Shown one piece after another: positions 12,709-27,600 of a stretch of 64,000 nt of DNA. The notes under the pieces were generated by a model. It was not told where the DNA came from. It was given only the letters and a program-made list of their open reading frames with translations, and made no database searches. The stretch covers positions 5,455,101 through 5,519,100 of the forward strand of contig NC_060900.1 of the NCBI RefSeq assembly GCF_014805685.1, in the 5' to 3' direction. Both the position numbers and the translations under genes were made by a program. The stretch's first letter is position 1. Every line of letters begins with the position of its first letter. This DNA comes from Silurus meridionalis. Lineage: Eukaryota; Chordata; Actinopteri; Siluriformes; Siluridae.

Positions 12709-15700
12709 ATACATACACATACTGTATACACACAACATAACAATTAACATGACTGCCTCCAGGCCACACACATACACACACACTTTTAAAGGAGAAATTA
12801 TCCGCTTCAATGACAAGAATAACACAAATCAATCAGCTCTCATGTGATGCAATTGCCAGCCTGGACTGGTTTTATTTTAGATCACAAGCGCAGAAGAATA
12901 CAACAGGAATATAAATGGGACATGAGAATGATACACGCACTAAATGAAAAAAAAAAAAAGCTGCTTCCAGAGTCTGTTCTGATTTAATTCCCCTCCGCCC
13001 TGCCTGTGACCCGGCGAGATCTGTCGCTCTGTCAGGGCTGTAATGTACTGACACACCACCAGGGCAATAGAGATGGGAAGAGTTGGGGAAAAAAAGAGCA
13101 AGATAGAGAGAGAGAAAAAGGTAAGAGAGTCGGTCTAAAAATTAGTGAACGTGCATACACACCTGTGGTGAATCCAGTCTCTACTCTGCTTTAACAGGAA
13201 ATGACTGGTCCTTCTTTAGAGAAATAGTGTGAGGAAGTGAACTTTTTACTTTACACTTTTTACAGTATTACATTTAAAAGAGAGAGAGAGAGAGACTGAG
13301 AGATGTAAGTGGAACGTTAGATAATAATGGCAAACAGATTGCCTGTACCAAATACATAAACATTCTGTAATAAGCACATAAGTATCACATAAAATCAGTG
13401 TAAATATTTCCAGTTAAAAGCCTAATTCATCCAAGCTGATTTTCAAGAAAGACTGTTACGATGCTTTCCATGTGGTCAGATTAACCTTACAGTTAATGTT
13501 CCCAAAATGGGAACATTATCATCCCTTTTCACTAAAAATTCTGTACCAACCAAAACCATACAACAGTAACCTTGGTGTAAGTGATGCTGCAGCACTGAAA
13601 ATCAGTCGACTACTTAACCTGCTCCCTCTATTGCTACTCCTAGCAAGTACGGAACTTCAACTTCACAGATATCGTCTACCAAATCCACAGAAGAACATGG
13701 TGTTGTTGACCAGTACTACACAAAGCAAGATGTATTTATGGCTACGCGTCCTTGAACAATGCCGAAGTAGTTGGATAATTTCTTTTTTTAAGCAGCGAGT
13801 CCTGTCTCTCCTCAAAGCCACTCTGTCATTTTATTAGGAACAGCTGCAGTTTTATGCAGTTTTCTATCAGCCAATTATCTGGCAGCCAAATAAAAGGTCA
13901 GGAGCTTCAAGTAAGTGTGACTTTGACAATGGCATGGTTGTTGGTAATATTGGCTGCTGTTTTAGAAACAGCTGATGTATCAGGAATTTTACACACATTC
14001 AAGCTACAGAGCAACCATTCTGTGAATGGAAACACCTTGTTGATTAGTAAGGTGAAAGGAAAAAGTGCAGATTGGTTCAAGCTTCCAAAGGAAATAGCAA
14101 CTAATATAAGCACTCTTAAAGCCAAACAGCATCTTGGCATATGAACTTTAAAGTGGATGAGCTTCAACAGCAGAAGACCATGTCAGGATCCACTCTTATC
14201 AAGCAAGAACAAGTATCTAAGGCTATCGTGGGCACTTTACACAGAATTGAGTTGTCAGCTCAGAATTCACATGTAGCAAGGAATTAATAATGAAATTCCA
14301 CACACAGACATTAAAAACCTCAAATTTTCCCTGATTAACACAATCAGCATAAGTGGCATGACAATAAATCTCAACAATATATTTGATGTCTATTTGAATA
14401 GTTCTAATGTGTTCATTACATTAATGTCAACATCTGAAGTAGTGGAAATCGTCGTTTTATGTCCTACTGCTCATTTGGAAAACCAGTACACATTTTCTGT
14501 ACCCGGATTTACTATGTTTTTCCCCAGGCTTAAACTGTTTGATTTAAAAACAGTGGTCTAGACACTCTGACAAAGTCTGCCAAAAACCTGTCAACAAAAA
14601 AACCTGTCAACTCCCAAAAGGTGTGAACTTTGCACAGGTAATTTCAATAATCTGACTGTGCCGCCCTGAAATTCGAGTTAGGAGCCTGCACAAATTGTAA
14701 CAAAGATAACCTTCTCAGTGTTGATATTAACATCACTTATGAACTTACTCCTGAAAATGAGTCAGCTACTTAATCTGCTCCCTCTATTGCTAGCTGAGAA
14801 TTGATCCTAGTCAATTTATGGGGCTTGGGAGCTTGGAAGTTTGAAAAGATCCTACATCACTACCTGACTTTACTAAAGCCTTTGTGGCTGAATGTGCAAA
14901 AATCCCTCCACAAGAAGCACCCTCCACAATCTAGTGAAATATCTTACCAGAAGAGCGAAGGTTATTATAGCTAATTATTCAGTTCATTTTTCATGTTCAT
15001 ATTTCAACAGGAAATTATAATTACACCTTACATTCAAGCATAAAAACGCTTTTTAAACAAAGTTTAAAAAAAAACCTTCCTTGTGTTATTTGTGCTCAAA
15101 ACAAATTTATTCAACATTGGGCAACTAAAACCTAGAGTGTATTTTTACCTACTTTATATTGTGCTCTACACCTACACTAGCTATTGAGCTACTGTTTACA
15201 GCTCTCTTGACTGACTCGAGAGATTCCCAAACAAGCGCACCATAAAAGAAATTATCACACATGTACAAAAAAATTATATCTTTACATATTCTAACATTTA
15301 ATTAAGTTAAGGTCAAGCTATAAGACTTCAATGAAAATGTTAAGGGTTTTGATTGACAGTGACCCCATGACTGGCATGATGGATGAACTTGCAGATTTGC
15401 AGTCACCAAGCATACCTGTGGTTTGTTGTTGGAAATAGAGACACACCCGATGTATAATTAAATCACTCTTCTTCATGATAAGCTAAAAACCGCTACACTA
15501 CTTAATGTTAAAGTACATAAATAATCAAAAACTTGTCACACTATGACTAGTTGTGTAATTTCATGTAGCACTACTAACACAGAATATAACTCAATACAAC
15601 TTGAATTATAAGATTGTTTTAATGCTTGCCATGATTATATTCATAAATCTTCAAATTAGTCCTTTTCGTTTTTTTTATTATTAAATTGTTTCTTGCATTT

Positions 15701-17215
15701 AGGTGTTGCAATAAATGCAACGACAAAAAAGTAACTCAAACAAACAAAATTATATTTTCCTCTTCTATTCCAAGTGTAAAGGAAACTGCCGGAATTAAAG
15801 GCAGTGGTCTAGATGCTATTAAAAAAATAAAAATTTAATAAAAACAGGCACTTCTGCTTAATTCCTCTTCTGCTTAAATCCTCATCCACCAGATGATTTG
15901 CAAATGTGTACATGTGTGTAAACTGAGTCTGAATACAAGAAAATTTCCCTGTGTAAATATTGATGCATTTGGACTTAAGTTGCCAAATATGAACACAGCC
16001 CAAAGGGATTAAAATGACCCCAAACAGGCATGTTCTAAAAATACAGAGCTTTTTATTTAACTCCTGGCATTAAAATTGTCTTGAAACACAAACATACAAA
16101 GACTGTGGTCTTTAGAACCCCAAGTTCCGGAAAGTTCTTTTTATTTGCTCTAAACATTACCTCAAATAGACTGACAAATATTTCCTTATTTTAGTGGAAT
16201 GTAATAGTGGTGTACATGCGTGTATGTGTGTGTTGTGTACTCTGGTGCCTTGTGGCTACAGAGAGAGTACAGTACAACAAGCTGCTTCTCATCAACTGTG
16301 ACTCTATCTCAGGGGCAATCCTGCCTCCTGTGGAAAAATGCCACTTCCATTCCATTTATATACACACACATCTTTTGCCACACTGACAATTGCTTGCAAT
16401 ACTGTATACATGGGAAGTGGTCTTTCAGTGGTTAAGGCTCTGGGTTACTAATCAGAAGGTCGGAGGTTCAAGCCCCAGTATTGCCAAGCTGCCACTCTTG
16501 GGCCCTTGAGCAAGGCCTTTAAGCCTCCGTGCTCCAGGATTGCTGTATCATGGCTGATCCTGCACCCTAATCCTAACTTCCTAACATTGCTGGGATACAC
16601 AAAGAAAGAATTTCACTGTGTATCACTGTTCATCCATCATGCAAGAAATAAAGAATCATGGGAGTCATTAATAATTCAGCGAAATTGGACGAGAGGCTCA
16701 GCGTTCACAGCTTTAACAGCCTGAGATTATTCAAACATTACTACATTACTGCAGCCCGTAACGCGCTTTCGCTCCTAACGGTGCAAATCGTTCACCACCC
16801 CTCCTTGTCCGTTCGCTTCATTCTGCATTCAAAATGCCCTTTTAAGGGAAAAATAATCACGAGATCTTTGCACCAGATCGCACCAGGCCAAAAATGTGCC
16901 AGAAAATCCTATAACACTATATCAGTGACTCGAATAATGAGCGTTGAGCAAAGGGTGAATGTAAATTAACTTGGCTGAAAACATAGCTGTCATGTCAGTA
17001 TCATGGGCCAAATTTCACTTGCAATAAAAAAAATGGATCGCACATTAATCATACACACACAGACATTTACAAGCTCAATCCAAAATGGAGACCCAAATAA
17101 ACGCATAATTTACTCCGACACATCAAACATCCCACTGGGGATCGGAACAGAGACCTATGAAGATGAAATCGTGGTATGTCAGGGGCAATCCTGGGGCTTG
17201 TGCGCATTCGCACGC

Positions 17216-17279
<64 letters not shown>

Positions 17280-17579
17280 TTGCGCAAATATATTTGAAAG
17301 GAGTAGCCACTGATGCAATTGTTAATGTGGATAATTAATGTAATGCTACATCTAAAGTCAACTCTTACAATAACCCCAGTAACCAAAGAGTTAGTTTTTG
17401 TTTCTTTTGGGAACAGTACAATGTCTTTACAAGGTCAAAACTGTCAGAAAATACCCTTCCACTACCACACACAAGCACAAACTTTCTGACAGCTGTCACC
17501 CGAGTTCACTTTTGGTGATGTGTTTGACAGCTTGTCAAATTAAATTATATCAGTCTTAATATAACTTTATAACACACAA

Positions 17580-17621
<42 letters not shown>

Positions 17622-17748
17622 CAATCACCACTTCAGACTTCCTGTTACTGCACCAATATGGCAACCCTGGAATGCATGATAAAACTTCTCGGGGTATATT
17701 TAGATTGGCATAACTGGACATCCTTGTTAGGTAAATTGGCCTAGCTTC

Positions 17749-17813
<65 letters not shown>

Positions 17814-20800
17814 AAAGCCTCCTGATGACATTGCAACAATCTAACAAAGAAAGTGATTGCATTTGTGGGAACAAAAGAGCACAAACAATTTGTATCTCTT
17901 AATCCCAGCAAGTCAGGAGAATGATCCAGGTGACGGGAGCAAAATAGACAGGAATGTGAACTAACTGCTAAAGGGATCATCCGAATACAAATATGAACGC
18001 ACACAAAAAGAGACATTTTAACGCTTAAAACCACTGGAATCTTAATAATGACATTTCAACAACATGAAATTCTCAGAATTGAAATTTGTATATAAAATAA
18101 ATATATTCTTAAATGAACCTTCATGAAATCCAAAGCATGATCATCTATTTTTTTTGTCACTTACAAAATACATAATACAACACTGACCTCTTGGTCATCT
18201 CATGATTATATATCGCATTCAGAATCCAAAACCTAAAATGACTAACCAAATCAGTGATTAAGAAACTGTTCAAGTAATGACTATTATAGCGTCAATAGTG
18301 ACGAGGGCAGAATTTTAACAACCAGTTTTTATGATGTATTATTACTAGACAAGCATTTAAATCCTGGTCAGAGTCACGCTTTATGTTGTCTCATTAGTCT
18401 CTCTAAAGGAAACAGGAAGCAGCTCAGTGTCTCTGTGAGTCTAATTGCAATTGTTAAATGACAGAAAGGGATCTGGTGGGAAAAAAAATATTGGATCCCA
18501 GAGGAAAAGGCAAAAGTTACAGCATCCAACACTGGTGTATTGTGGTCCAGATTATTAGATCTAATTAGATTATTTACAACAACTAAAAAGGTAAATAAAA
18601 TAAACACCTGAGAATGCTACTCCAACATCCAAGTACATCATAACCAATAACTAAAAATAATCGATAAAACCAGTAGTGGAAATGTTGGTAGAAACATGAC
18701 CTTCGAGACAACGAATTTAAATCATGCAACAATAAACTTCCCTTAGCAACATGCCTGCACACAAACATACTGAGAACATATGCACCATTACAGTCAATCC
18801 CTCAAATTTATAAATCATCACAATTATGACAAGCACAAAAAGCACATTAAGTGATGCAATTATTACCTCAGATCACCATAACTCCACTCATGCATTCTTT
18901 GCCGTCCCCAAAACTTTGCTGATTACAGCCCTGACTTTAGCGAGGGAGCCATTCTTCAGCAGGGAGCAGGAGCGTCAGAGCCTGCTGTGCTGACTCAAAC
19001 CAGACGCTTTCTCTTCTCCCTCTCTGGGTTCCCTTTCTTCCTTTCGAGCCCCCGGGCCTCGACAGCTCCACCGAGCCTCAGACAATAGGTGACTTCGCTC
19101 GACTTGCGCAAACATCGCCACCTCCCCTCCCTTCTTTTCCTCTACAGCCCTCGCATTCCCCCCTCCCTCCCATCCCCTTATCGTCCTTTCTCTCCTCCCT
19201 CGCTCAAACCGTGTTTCAACACGACTCTTTCACCACCCTCCAATATGGAAGAGAGGTTACACAGGAGGTTAGGTAGATGTGTGCTTAAGCAAAAGATGAC
19301 ACGTAGGAGAGAGGAGCTTGGTGCATTTATCATAGATGTGCACTCAGGTAACATGTTAGACAGTATTAAAGGGGATTAAAGAAGTGGCCTGGTTTATAAC
19401 TTATTCTTTTTTTGAGACAGTGATGTCAGGATGATACTATTCAGCCTAGAAGTGTAGCTTAAATAATTGAACAGTCGAAACAAAAACACAGCTAGTAGGG
19501 TTGCACAAGCCAGTGCACTCTTAGCGCCGATCCTAAGCCTGGATAAATGGGGAGGGGTTGCGTTAGGAAGGGCATCCAGCGTAAAACGTGGCAAATCAAA
19601 TATGCGAATCACGAATCAGAATTTTATACCAGATCGGTCAAGGCCCGAGTTACTAACGACCGCGACAGGTATCGTTAGACAACAGGGTACCGGGAAAAGT
19701 TAGGCTACTGTTGGCCAAATTATGGGAGAGGGGAGAGGAGAAGACATCTACAGAGACAGCAGGGAAAGGAAAAGTGGAGAAAGGTAGATATGTTGTGTGT
19801 TCAGGAGAGTGGAAAGGGAGTAAGGCCAGGAACATTGGAGGGGGGTTAAACTGTTCCATCATGGTGTGAATGGAAAGTGAAATGGTGTAGGGGTGATCCT
19901 GAAGGAAGAGTAAGAGTGTAGTGGAGGTGAAGAGAGTTTCTAATAGGGTTATGAACGTGAAGCTGGAAGTTAAAAGGGTGATGATAAATGTCATCAGTGC
20001 CTATGCTACACAAGTGGGCTGTGAGATGGAGGAGAAGGAAAAATTCTGGGGTGAGTTAGAATAAGTGGTGGAGAGTGTAACCACTGTAGGAAAGAAAAAT
20101 TGGTGATTGGGGCAGATTACAATGGGCATGTAGGAAGTCTGTAGTGTGAGATTCAGGGAAGAGGTCAGACAGGAGCTTGGTGGTGGTGAAAAGGTGCTGG
20201 GCAACTACTGCAGAAGTGATAAGGGAGACAGCTAGAAAGGTACTTGGTGTGACATCTGGAAATAGAAATGAAGACAAAGAAATATGGTGGTGAAATGAGT
20301 AACTGCAGGAAAGCATAAAGAGAAAGAGGTTGGCAAAACACAATTGGGATCGACAGAGAGATGAGAAAAGTAGGCAGGAGTATAAGGAGATGCGGCAGCA
20401 GGTGAAGAGGGAAAGGAAAAGGAAAAAAGGAAAAGAAAAGAAAATTGCATATGAGGATCTGTATGAGAAGTCCGACACTAAGAAAGGAGAAAATGATTGA
20501 TACCGATTGGCCAGGGAAAGGGGGACCGAGCTGGAGATGTTTAAGAGAGATGGCAGTGGAGTTTTAAACCAAATTGTTCAACAGAATATTGGAAGGTGAG
20601 AGGATGCCTGAGGAATGGAGAAGGAGTGTGCTGGTACCGATCTTTAAACATAAGGGAGATCTGCAATAACTTCAGGGGAATAAAGGTGATCAGTCACACT
20701 ATGAAGTTATGGGAAAGAGTAGTGAAAGCCAGGCTGAGAGAAGAGGTGACCATCTGTGAGCAACAGTATGGTTTCATGCTGAGGAAGAGCACCACAGATG

Positions 20801-23800
20801 CATTATTTGCTACAAGAATGTTGATGGAGAAGTATAAAGAAGGTCAGAAGGAGTTAAAAATATATAGTTGGTTGGTTTTGTACATCTGGGAGGAAGCACA
20901 TATTTACCCACACTCTTAAGACAAAATTGTGGAGAAAATAAGGGAGAAACCATGCTTAAATAATTTTCTATACTGTGTCTTTAAAAAAAATTGACCAAAT
21001 ATCCATTATTGAACGCTATCAGATATTCAAATAGAAATCAGAAATTTCTTGTGTGTTTTATAGTTTTCTCACATTGCTAGTTGGTATACAAAACACTCTA
21101 TACCAGTATTTGATAGTTAAAGCTAATACATGCTATATATTGTGCTACATACCTCACAGAACTTCACAATGTTGCCTCAAATTCCTGATTGTCAGGGTCG
21201 CTTAAGTGAAATAAAAGTTAACTGGGTAAAGAACAGTAGCAAGTTATGCTAAGCAGTATGTAATGGACAGATGGACAATCAGTCATTAAGAAATGACGAA
21301 TTACTTTCTGTAAAAACTGTGACGCTGTCCTTTGTTGCTATATGTTTTTTACATTTAAAGGCGGCGTGTAACTCAATAAAACACTCTCACACGCTGGACA
21401 ACAGTCTTTAGGACATATGCTGCAAACCAACTCTGTATGTGTGGTCATGACAAGATGGATTGGTCCTTTGGCGCCTTAGCCCGAGCAGCCAATTTGGTGG
21501 GTTAGCAGTAAGATAAGATTTGATATGGGGACTGTAATTGAGCCTCCCAGTCTGGGACACCCCATCTGTCATTGTCTTTTCTTACCAAAAAAAACTTTCC
21601 ATGTTAATGAAATTGCCTAAGCTAGTTTAAGTACTAACCAAGTATGTTTCTTTTTCTGGGATAGAAAGTTCTGGAAAAATAAGCTTTGCCACTCCAAAAT
21701 AGATAGTCGCCCCAGAGCTTTTAGAAACACAGCTGGTTCATATCAGGCCTTTCGGATTTTGTATGGCGACTAGCGTTAATCCTTGCAGACTAGTGGGGGG
21801 ATTAAAACGAACCAGGCTTTTATTCCAAATACATTATGACTACAGCAGCAGAAGACCAAATTACCTCAACGTAAACACTTACAAACATCCTTTCAGGTTA
21901 ATACACATCTGCACCTAGTGTATTTGCTCACCCATTTGGGGATGATTTGTCCCCTATAAAGTTCAGCTTTCATTTCCAAACTGGCTTGAGAATTAGCTAA
22001 GTATTTACTTAACAAGACCCTAATAATATCCATGACTAGTGCATTAATGAGACAGGTATTTAAGTAAAAACAGAGACAAATAAAAAGGGAGAAAGGGAGA
22101 AACAGAGAGAAGCAAAGTATGTCAAGAGTCGATAGATCGATTGCTAAAGGCTTGGCAGCAGAAGCAAACCTTGAAAGGACTAATCTTATTAGTGTGACAG
22201 CCTGGACTAGGACACGGAATGAGGGGCCAGATGGACATACGGGGAGACAAGCTGGAACAGAGGAACAAGAGAGCACATTAAAAATGTAGGGAACTAAAAG
22301 TTTGTAAAATAAAACAAACAAAAAAAAAATACAGTAAAGTGCTTGGGCCCCCTAAAATAGTCGGGACGGAAATGTTTTTTTTTTTTGTTAGTGATAAACA
22401 TCTCACACACACTTTCGAATGGGACCAGTCTTAATTAGACATCCTACCCTGTTGTAGTAGTCTTAGACTTGGTTGCCTGTAAAGTTTGATGATTGTATGG
22501 CATTGTGGTCTCTTTTTTTTTTTTTTTTTTTGCAATTTAGCAACCTGGATACATAGCCACAATACGGTGCAATAATTTCAGTGCAACAACAATTGTTGTA
22601 ATAAATCTAACTTGTACATTTTTCACCACCTGTTTCACTGCTGCTACATGTTTCATATAGTATATCTCAATAAAATGAATTTTATTAATAAATAATATAA
22701 TAAATAATAAATACATCTTTACTTTCATTTTACTGTGAGAAACTGCAATTTCCCTGTGAAATCAATAAAGTATTTAGATTCTAAATACTCCAAAATATCT
22801 TGACTAAATATATATCGGATAATGATACAGTACATTCCTTTTGAACACTGAGGGAAAAGTAGAACAGAATACCTGCTTACGATTCTACTCTCGTGTGGAT
22901 TTTATGTTATGTTTATTGATGCTGCACTGCTGTGACTGAACATTTGTATGCTTTCATTATGGTTCATTTAAAGCGAGATCATACACTAAATAAGTGGAGA
23001 TCTGATTAAGACAGACACTGATGAATGACTGCAGTGAAGAAAGGAGGAGGGGGGCAGGGTTTAGCAGCTTTTAGAAACACTAATTCAGTAATCACAAGCG
23101 CAAACATACACGCCTCTCTCTTTACCCTCTGGAATTCCACATTTGGATCAATGGATTTTGTCTATTGTGCACCAGGCTACTTTACTCATGTATCCACAAT
23201 CACATGTCCATTATACCACTGTGTAAGTGTGTGTGCTGTATTAACTTGACAATGTCATTTTTCTCTGCTTGTGACAGGAAATCGGAACAAAATTTGTATT
23301 GAGGCTTTAAAGAAAGCTCTTAATAGTAGTCATTGCAGAACATTCATTCCTAGTTGGGATGTATCTGAATAACACAACCGGACATCTAAAGTAGTGTATT
23401 AGATGATCGGTGATGATGAAGTGGCTGAAAATGTTGCATGAATAGTCTGACAACAGGTTTTTTCAGCCATATGTGGATCTTCCTCAATCTGTTACCCACA
23501 AAATTTAAAGACACACAATTGTTTAGTATGTCTTTGGATGCGGAAGCATTAAATTTCCCTTCACGTGTACTGGAAGGCCCAAACATGTTCCAACATAACA
23601 ATGCCCCTGTGCACAATGCAAGCTTTATGAAGACATAGTTTACATGGGTTGGAGAAGATCATCCTGCTATAGAACTCTAAATTCATCCCTAATGAACACC
23701 TTTGGGATGAATTGAACCATTGACTCACCTACATCAGTACCTGTTTTACCAACACCCTTGTGGCTGAATGAGCACAAATCTCCACAACCTCTACTCCAAA

Positions 23801-24609
23801 CTCTAGTGGAACATCTCCCCAGAAAAGTGGAGGTTATTATAAAAGCAAACAAGGGCTTAATGTGACATGGGATGTTTAAAAGAAAAAACATACGACTCCT
23901 ATGGTCAGGTTATCACCAATGCTTGTCCACATGGTCATATTGAACCACTTGTTAATATACAGAAATGTCACAAACAAAAACAAAGGAAGAACACTTGGAA
24001 GCAAGTAGCACAGAGCACTAATCCTTCCTGCTGAGTGAATGTCACCGTTATAGTTATATAGCTTTGCTAATCTACTTTCGAAGCTAGAACAAAGCACATG
24101 TTACATATACAGACAAAACAGACAACTTTCACAATGAATAATGCAGCTAATGCACAGCCACAAGAGACAAGCTACATATTACTGGCTAGCATTAGCACAG
24201 GGTTAACCTGCATCCTTTGGACCAACTGAGGTGTGGTCTATTGCAATCTGTTTCCTTTTTTTATTTAATAAATTACACTTACAGGCTATTTTTAAATAAA
24301 TAAAAAAAACAAGGACAGGGAGAACTTGTAGAGCAGCTATTCTTAATGGGTGAATGGTGACTAACGCACAGATAAGGGAGTGATTAATGTATGTGTGCGA
24401 TTTGCACTATTTACCTTGTTGGCACTTGATTAAAAAGAAAAAAAAAATTGGTTCCCTTACTACAACTATTCCCACACACAAATCGAGAAATATTTCCATT
24501 TAAAAGAACCAATGAAAGAAGCCCCACGAGTGAACTAATGACAAAACTAATATCTATAACACAATTAGGACTGGTCAGAATGTGTATTGACAGGATGGAG
24601 TGTATGAGA

Positions 24610-24653
<44 letters not shown>

Positions 24654-27600
24654 ATCTACTCTCAGAGTACAACTTATCGACTCACACTGATCAGATCTAG
24701 TAGGTTCACTCGGGGCATGATGGTGTGCAGTGGTGCTGTGGGGTGTCAGGGGGAAACTTCTCATCTGTTCTCTACCCATTTTGATGTTTATAGACTAGTT
24801 TGAACAGAACCAGATGCGCATCTGGCCATAAAAAGGCCGTCGTTAAAAAACGAAAAAGTCAGCACTCCTACCGCTAAAAGTTCCTCTCCCGCAGCCTGTA
24901 CAACTTACTCTTCTCTCTTTAACAAAAATCACCAATATAACACGCAGCTGAAACAAACATCTTGCTCGGTCCATGTTAGTGTTCTGCGTCTTTCAAAACC
25001 TCTCAGCACCAGCACAAGAGGAAAGTTTAGCGACCGTCATCCACTCATCCAGGTCATGTTCTCTTACCTCCAGCCGTGCATGCGCAAACCAGGACACTGT
25101 TCTCCACATCGCATACAGGGCTGACCTCGGTCAGGATCTTCTTCCTGTGTAAAAAAATGAAAGAAGCTCTATTATAAATAAAACAGCAAGACTAAAACCT
25201 CGTGCTGATGGTTTCCCTCTGTCTCCTGATAAAAAGGAGAGCATGTTCAGCAAATGGGCAGCATTTACATAACAAAACAAATACAATTTCAGACAGTGCT
25301 AGCAGGACACATATACTGACTCCAATTGTGTTTAGGTAAACCACCCTCATTTGAAACTGAATTTCAAAATTGGCTTTATATGGCCACTACAACACATAAA
25401 ACACTGTGACTTTAGTGTGCAATGCATAAAGGCATTGTTTTTTTGTTTTTTTTATTCTAGAAAAGACTATAATGTAGGCTTGTTGGGAAAAAAAATTAGG
25501 AGGAATAGGTATTTTCATTTACGCATACTACATGCTAAGTATGGACGCTGACCTTTTAAAGTCAAAAGGAAGGAAATGGCTGCAGAAAAGATACTACACA
25601 CCCTTCCTTTCCCCTTCTCTTTTGTTTTCCACTTAGTCACACTCTGTCATCCTTTTACAGTACATTTGGTGCCATTAAAATCAAGCCCTCTGTTTGGGTC
25701 CTCATTTTCACTGATTGCACTGGTCTATAGTGATTTTGATCTCATTCAAAGAATTCTAATTAGGATTTTAGTGTGTGTGTGTGGGGGGGGGGGGGGGGGG
25801 GGGGGTTGAAAAAACTGTACAAACCCCAAACACTGAATCTTCTAGCAATTCATATGAATGACATTACATATATACTTTACGCTTTTATCATTTATCAAAA
25901 CAATGTAGTCCTGCTGTTCTTCAACAGGTATAATCATGATCAGTCCGTGCAAGCCAGTTTGCTACTTTTCTCTATTCAGTGCGGCATGTTTAGTCAATAA
26001 ACAAGGCCAAGGCCCGCCTACTTTCCCAGAAGCCCGACAAAGCCTTTTCCTGCAGCCTGAGATAATCTTGTTTACTCGCCATTAACTGCTTCAACCAAAA
26101 ACGTATTAACTTTTTAATAACATTTTATTTAATGATAGGGTACAATAGACATTTTTTAGTTCAGCCAGTTCATTATCTGGATCGGAAAAGCTAACAGTGC
26201 TGAAAACTGGTGCAAAGAAGTGCATATACAAGGAGAAATGAAACGCACCCGTCAAGAATCTGAAGCTTGTAGCCAGAAAAGTGTACAAAATACCTCACAA
26301 GGGGTACCTCTGAGGCCTGTAGGCTGAGGATCAAAGGCTGTAAATCATTTTAAAAAATGTTTACTTACATAAAGCAGAATCTCATGATAAGCCAATGATG
26401 TCTGTAGGCCTAATGGAAAGCCATCTTCAATTATCATAGGTTCAAAAGTATCATATTGTACAGGATAGTATGAACACAGTATGTTGCATTGTAGTCACAT
26501 CCGGCTTACTGTGCCCATATGGTACAGCTTTGGCATGTAACACCCAAAGATTCTTGGTGCTGCTCTAATGACCTTTTAACTCAGGGAAAGTCTTGATCCA
26601 ATAAACTTTTTTTATAAGTTCAAATCTATGGAAACCGGAACGTTGGCAGGTATCGAAATTTCAGGGAGCATAAGTAAAAGGCTGTGCTTTGACAAATCAC
26701 GGTTCCGAGTATCACTTTAACTTCCTGCAAATCTTATAATACGAGCCAAAATAGAGCCATAAAATGAAGAACTAGTTTTCCCACACACAAGTAGATCCAG
26801 ATCCTTCACATGCCAGGACACAGGTGTTTGTGTCAAAGCATGCAGACGGAACTAAAATGCACGAAAGTCTTTATGTTGCTCACACGTTCCACCGGATGCA
26901 GCAGCGGTGCTGAGAAAAGCACGCACTATCGTGAGGCTTCATTTCGAGGACGAAACTGCGGACGCCTGAACAATGTCTCAGTGCTGTTCTGCATTTAACA
27001 GGAGTGGTAAAAGCGTAGCTGAAGGCAAATGCATCGCTGGCCTTTGTAGAGGTACCTTTTGTTCGGCCTGCCTGCTCATACATAGAAGCCTTTCAGCCTG
27101 CCATTACAGTAGCTCGCTGGAATTCATGTCACCTTCTTCAAGTTGGGATGGTTCCAATTGCGTTCCAGAGACATAATACAGTCTAAAGATGGGTTCCATA
27201 AAGCATGTATAGAACAGAACAAAATTTATGTGAATATGGTCTCAAAGTACTTGTAACCAACATGTTAATACAGTACAAATATTCGTCGTTCTATTTTGCC
27301 ATGTCGGCATTCAGAATGATCATAAATACAGATAAGATATTTTAAACATCACTTGATTAGGAACACCTGTAAGCCTGGTCTTTTATGCAAATCAAGCCGA
27401 TCAAAGGGTGATGGGGTCAAAATTCTAGTATCACCAACATTTAACTTTAGCAAGCCTCAGTTGTACTGCACTCAATTTCGATTCAACATTCAGCCAAATG
27501 ACGTTAATGTAAATTAGAACTGAGAAAAAATTTCACTCTCTCTGACTTGCCCATGGCATGTTTGTTGGTGCCAGACAGGCTGGTATGTGTATTGTGGTTG

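Larger units (their letters stand above)
11346..25067. other. prickle3 intron 2 (13.7 kb)
   Basis: Largest prickle3 intron. Features listed separately: CA and TA microsatellites, two Tc1-like relics (13827-14230, 14850-14975), a SINE (16414-16665), a GC-rich unique block (18890-19260), an RTE-like LINE fragment (19495-20930), a LINE-type 3' tail near 22725-22785 (CAATTTCCCTGTGAAATCAA then TAAAGTAT), and a Tc1-like relic (23410-23880). Remaining sequence shows nothing I can name. Confidence 0.7.

Noticed and set aside
12432..12832. Several 60-100 residue frames rich in Cys-Val, Ile-Tyr or His-Thr
   Set aside because: Products of CA/TG and TA microsatellites, not proteins. The same applies at 17067-17386, 17545-18034, 24411-24803, 42268-42576 and 53183-53419.
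16414..16665. Functional tRNA gene
   Set aside because: Only A- and B-box-like motifs are present, with no cloverleaf I can fold; it continues into a SINE body shared with other copies.
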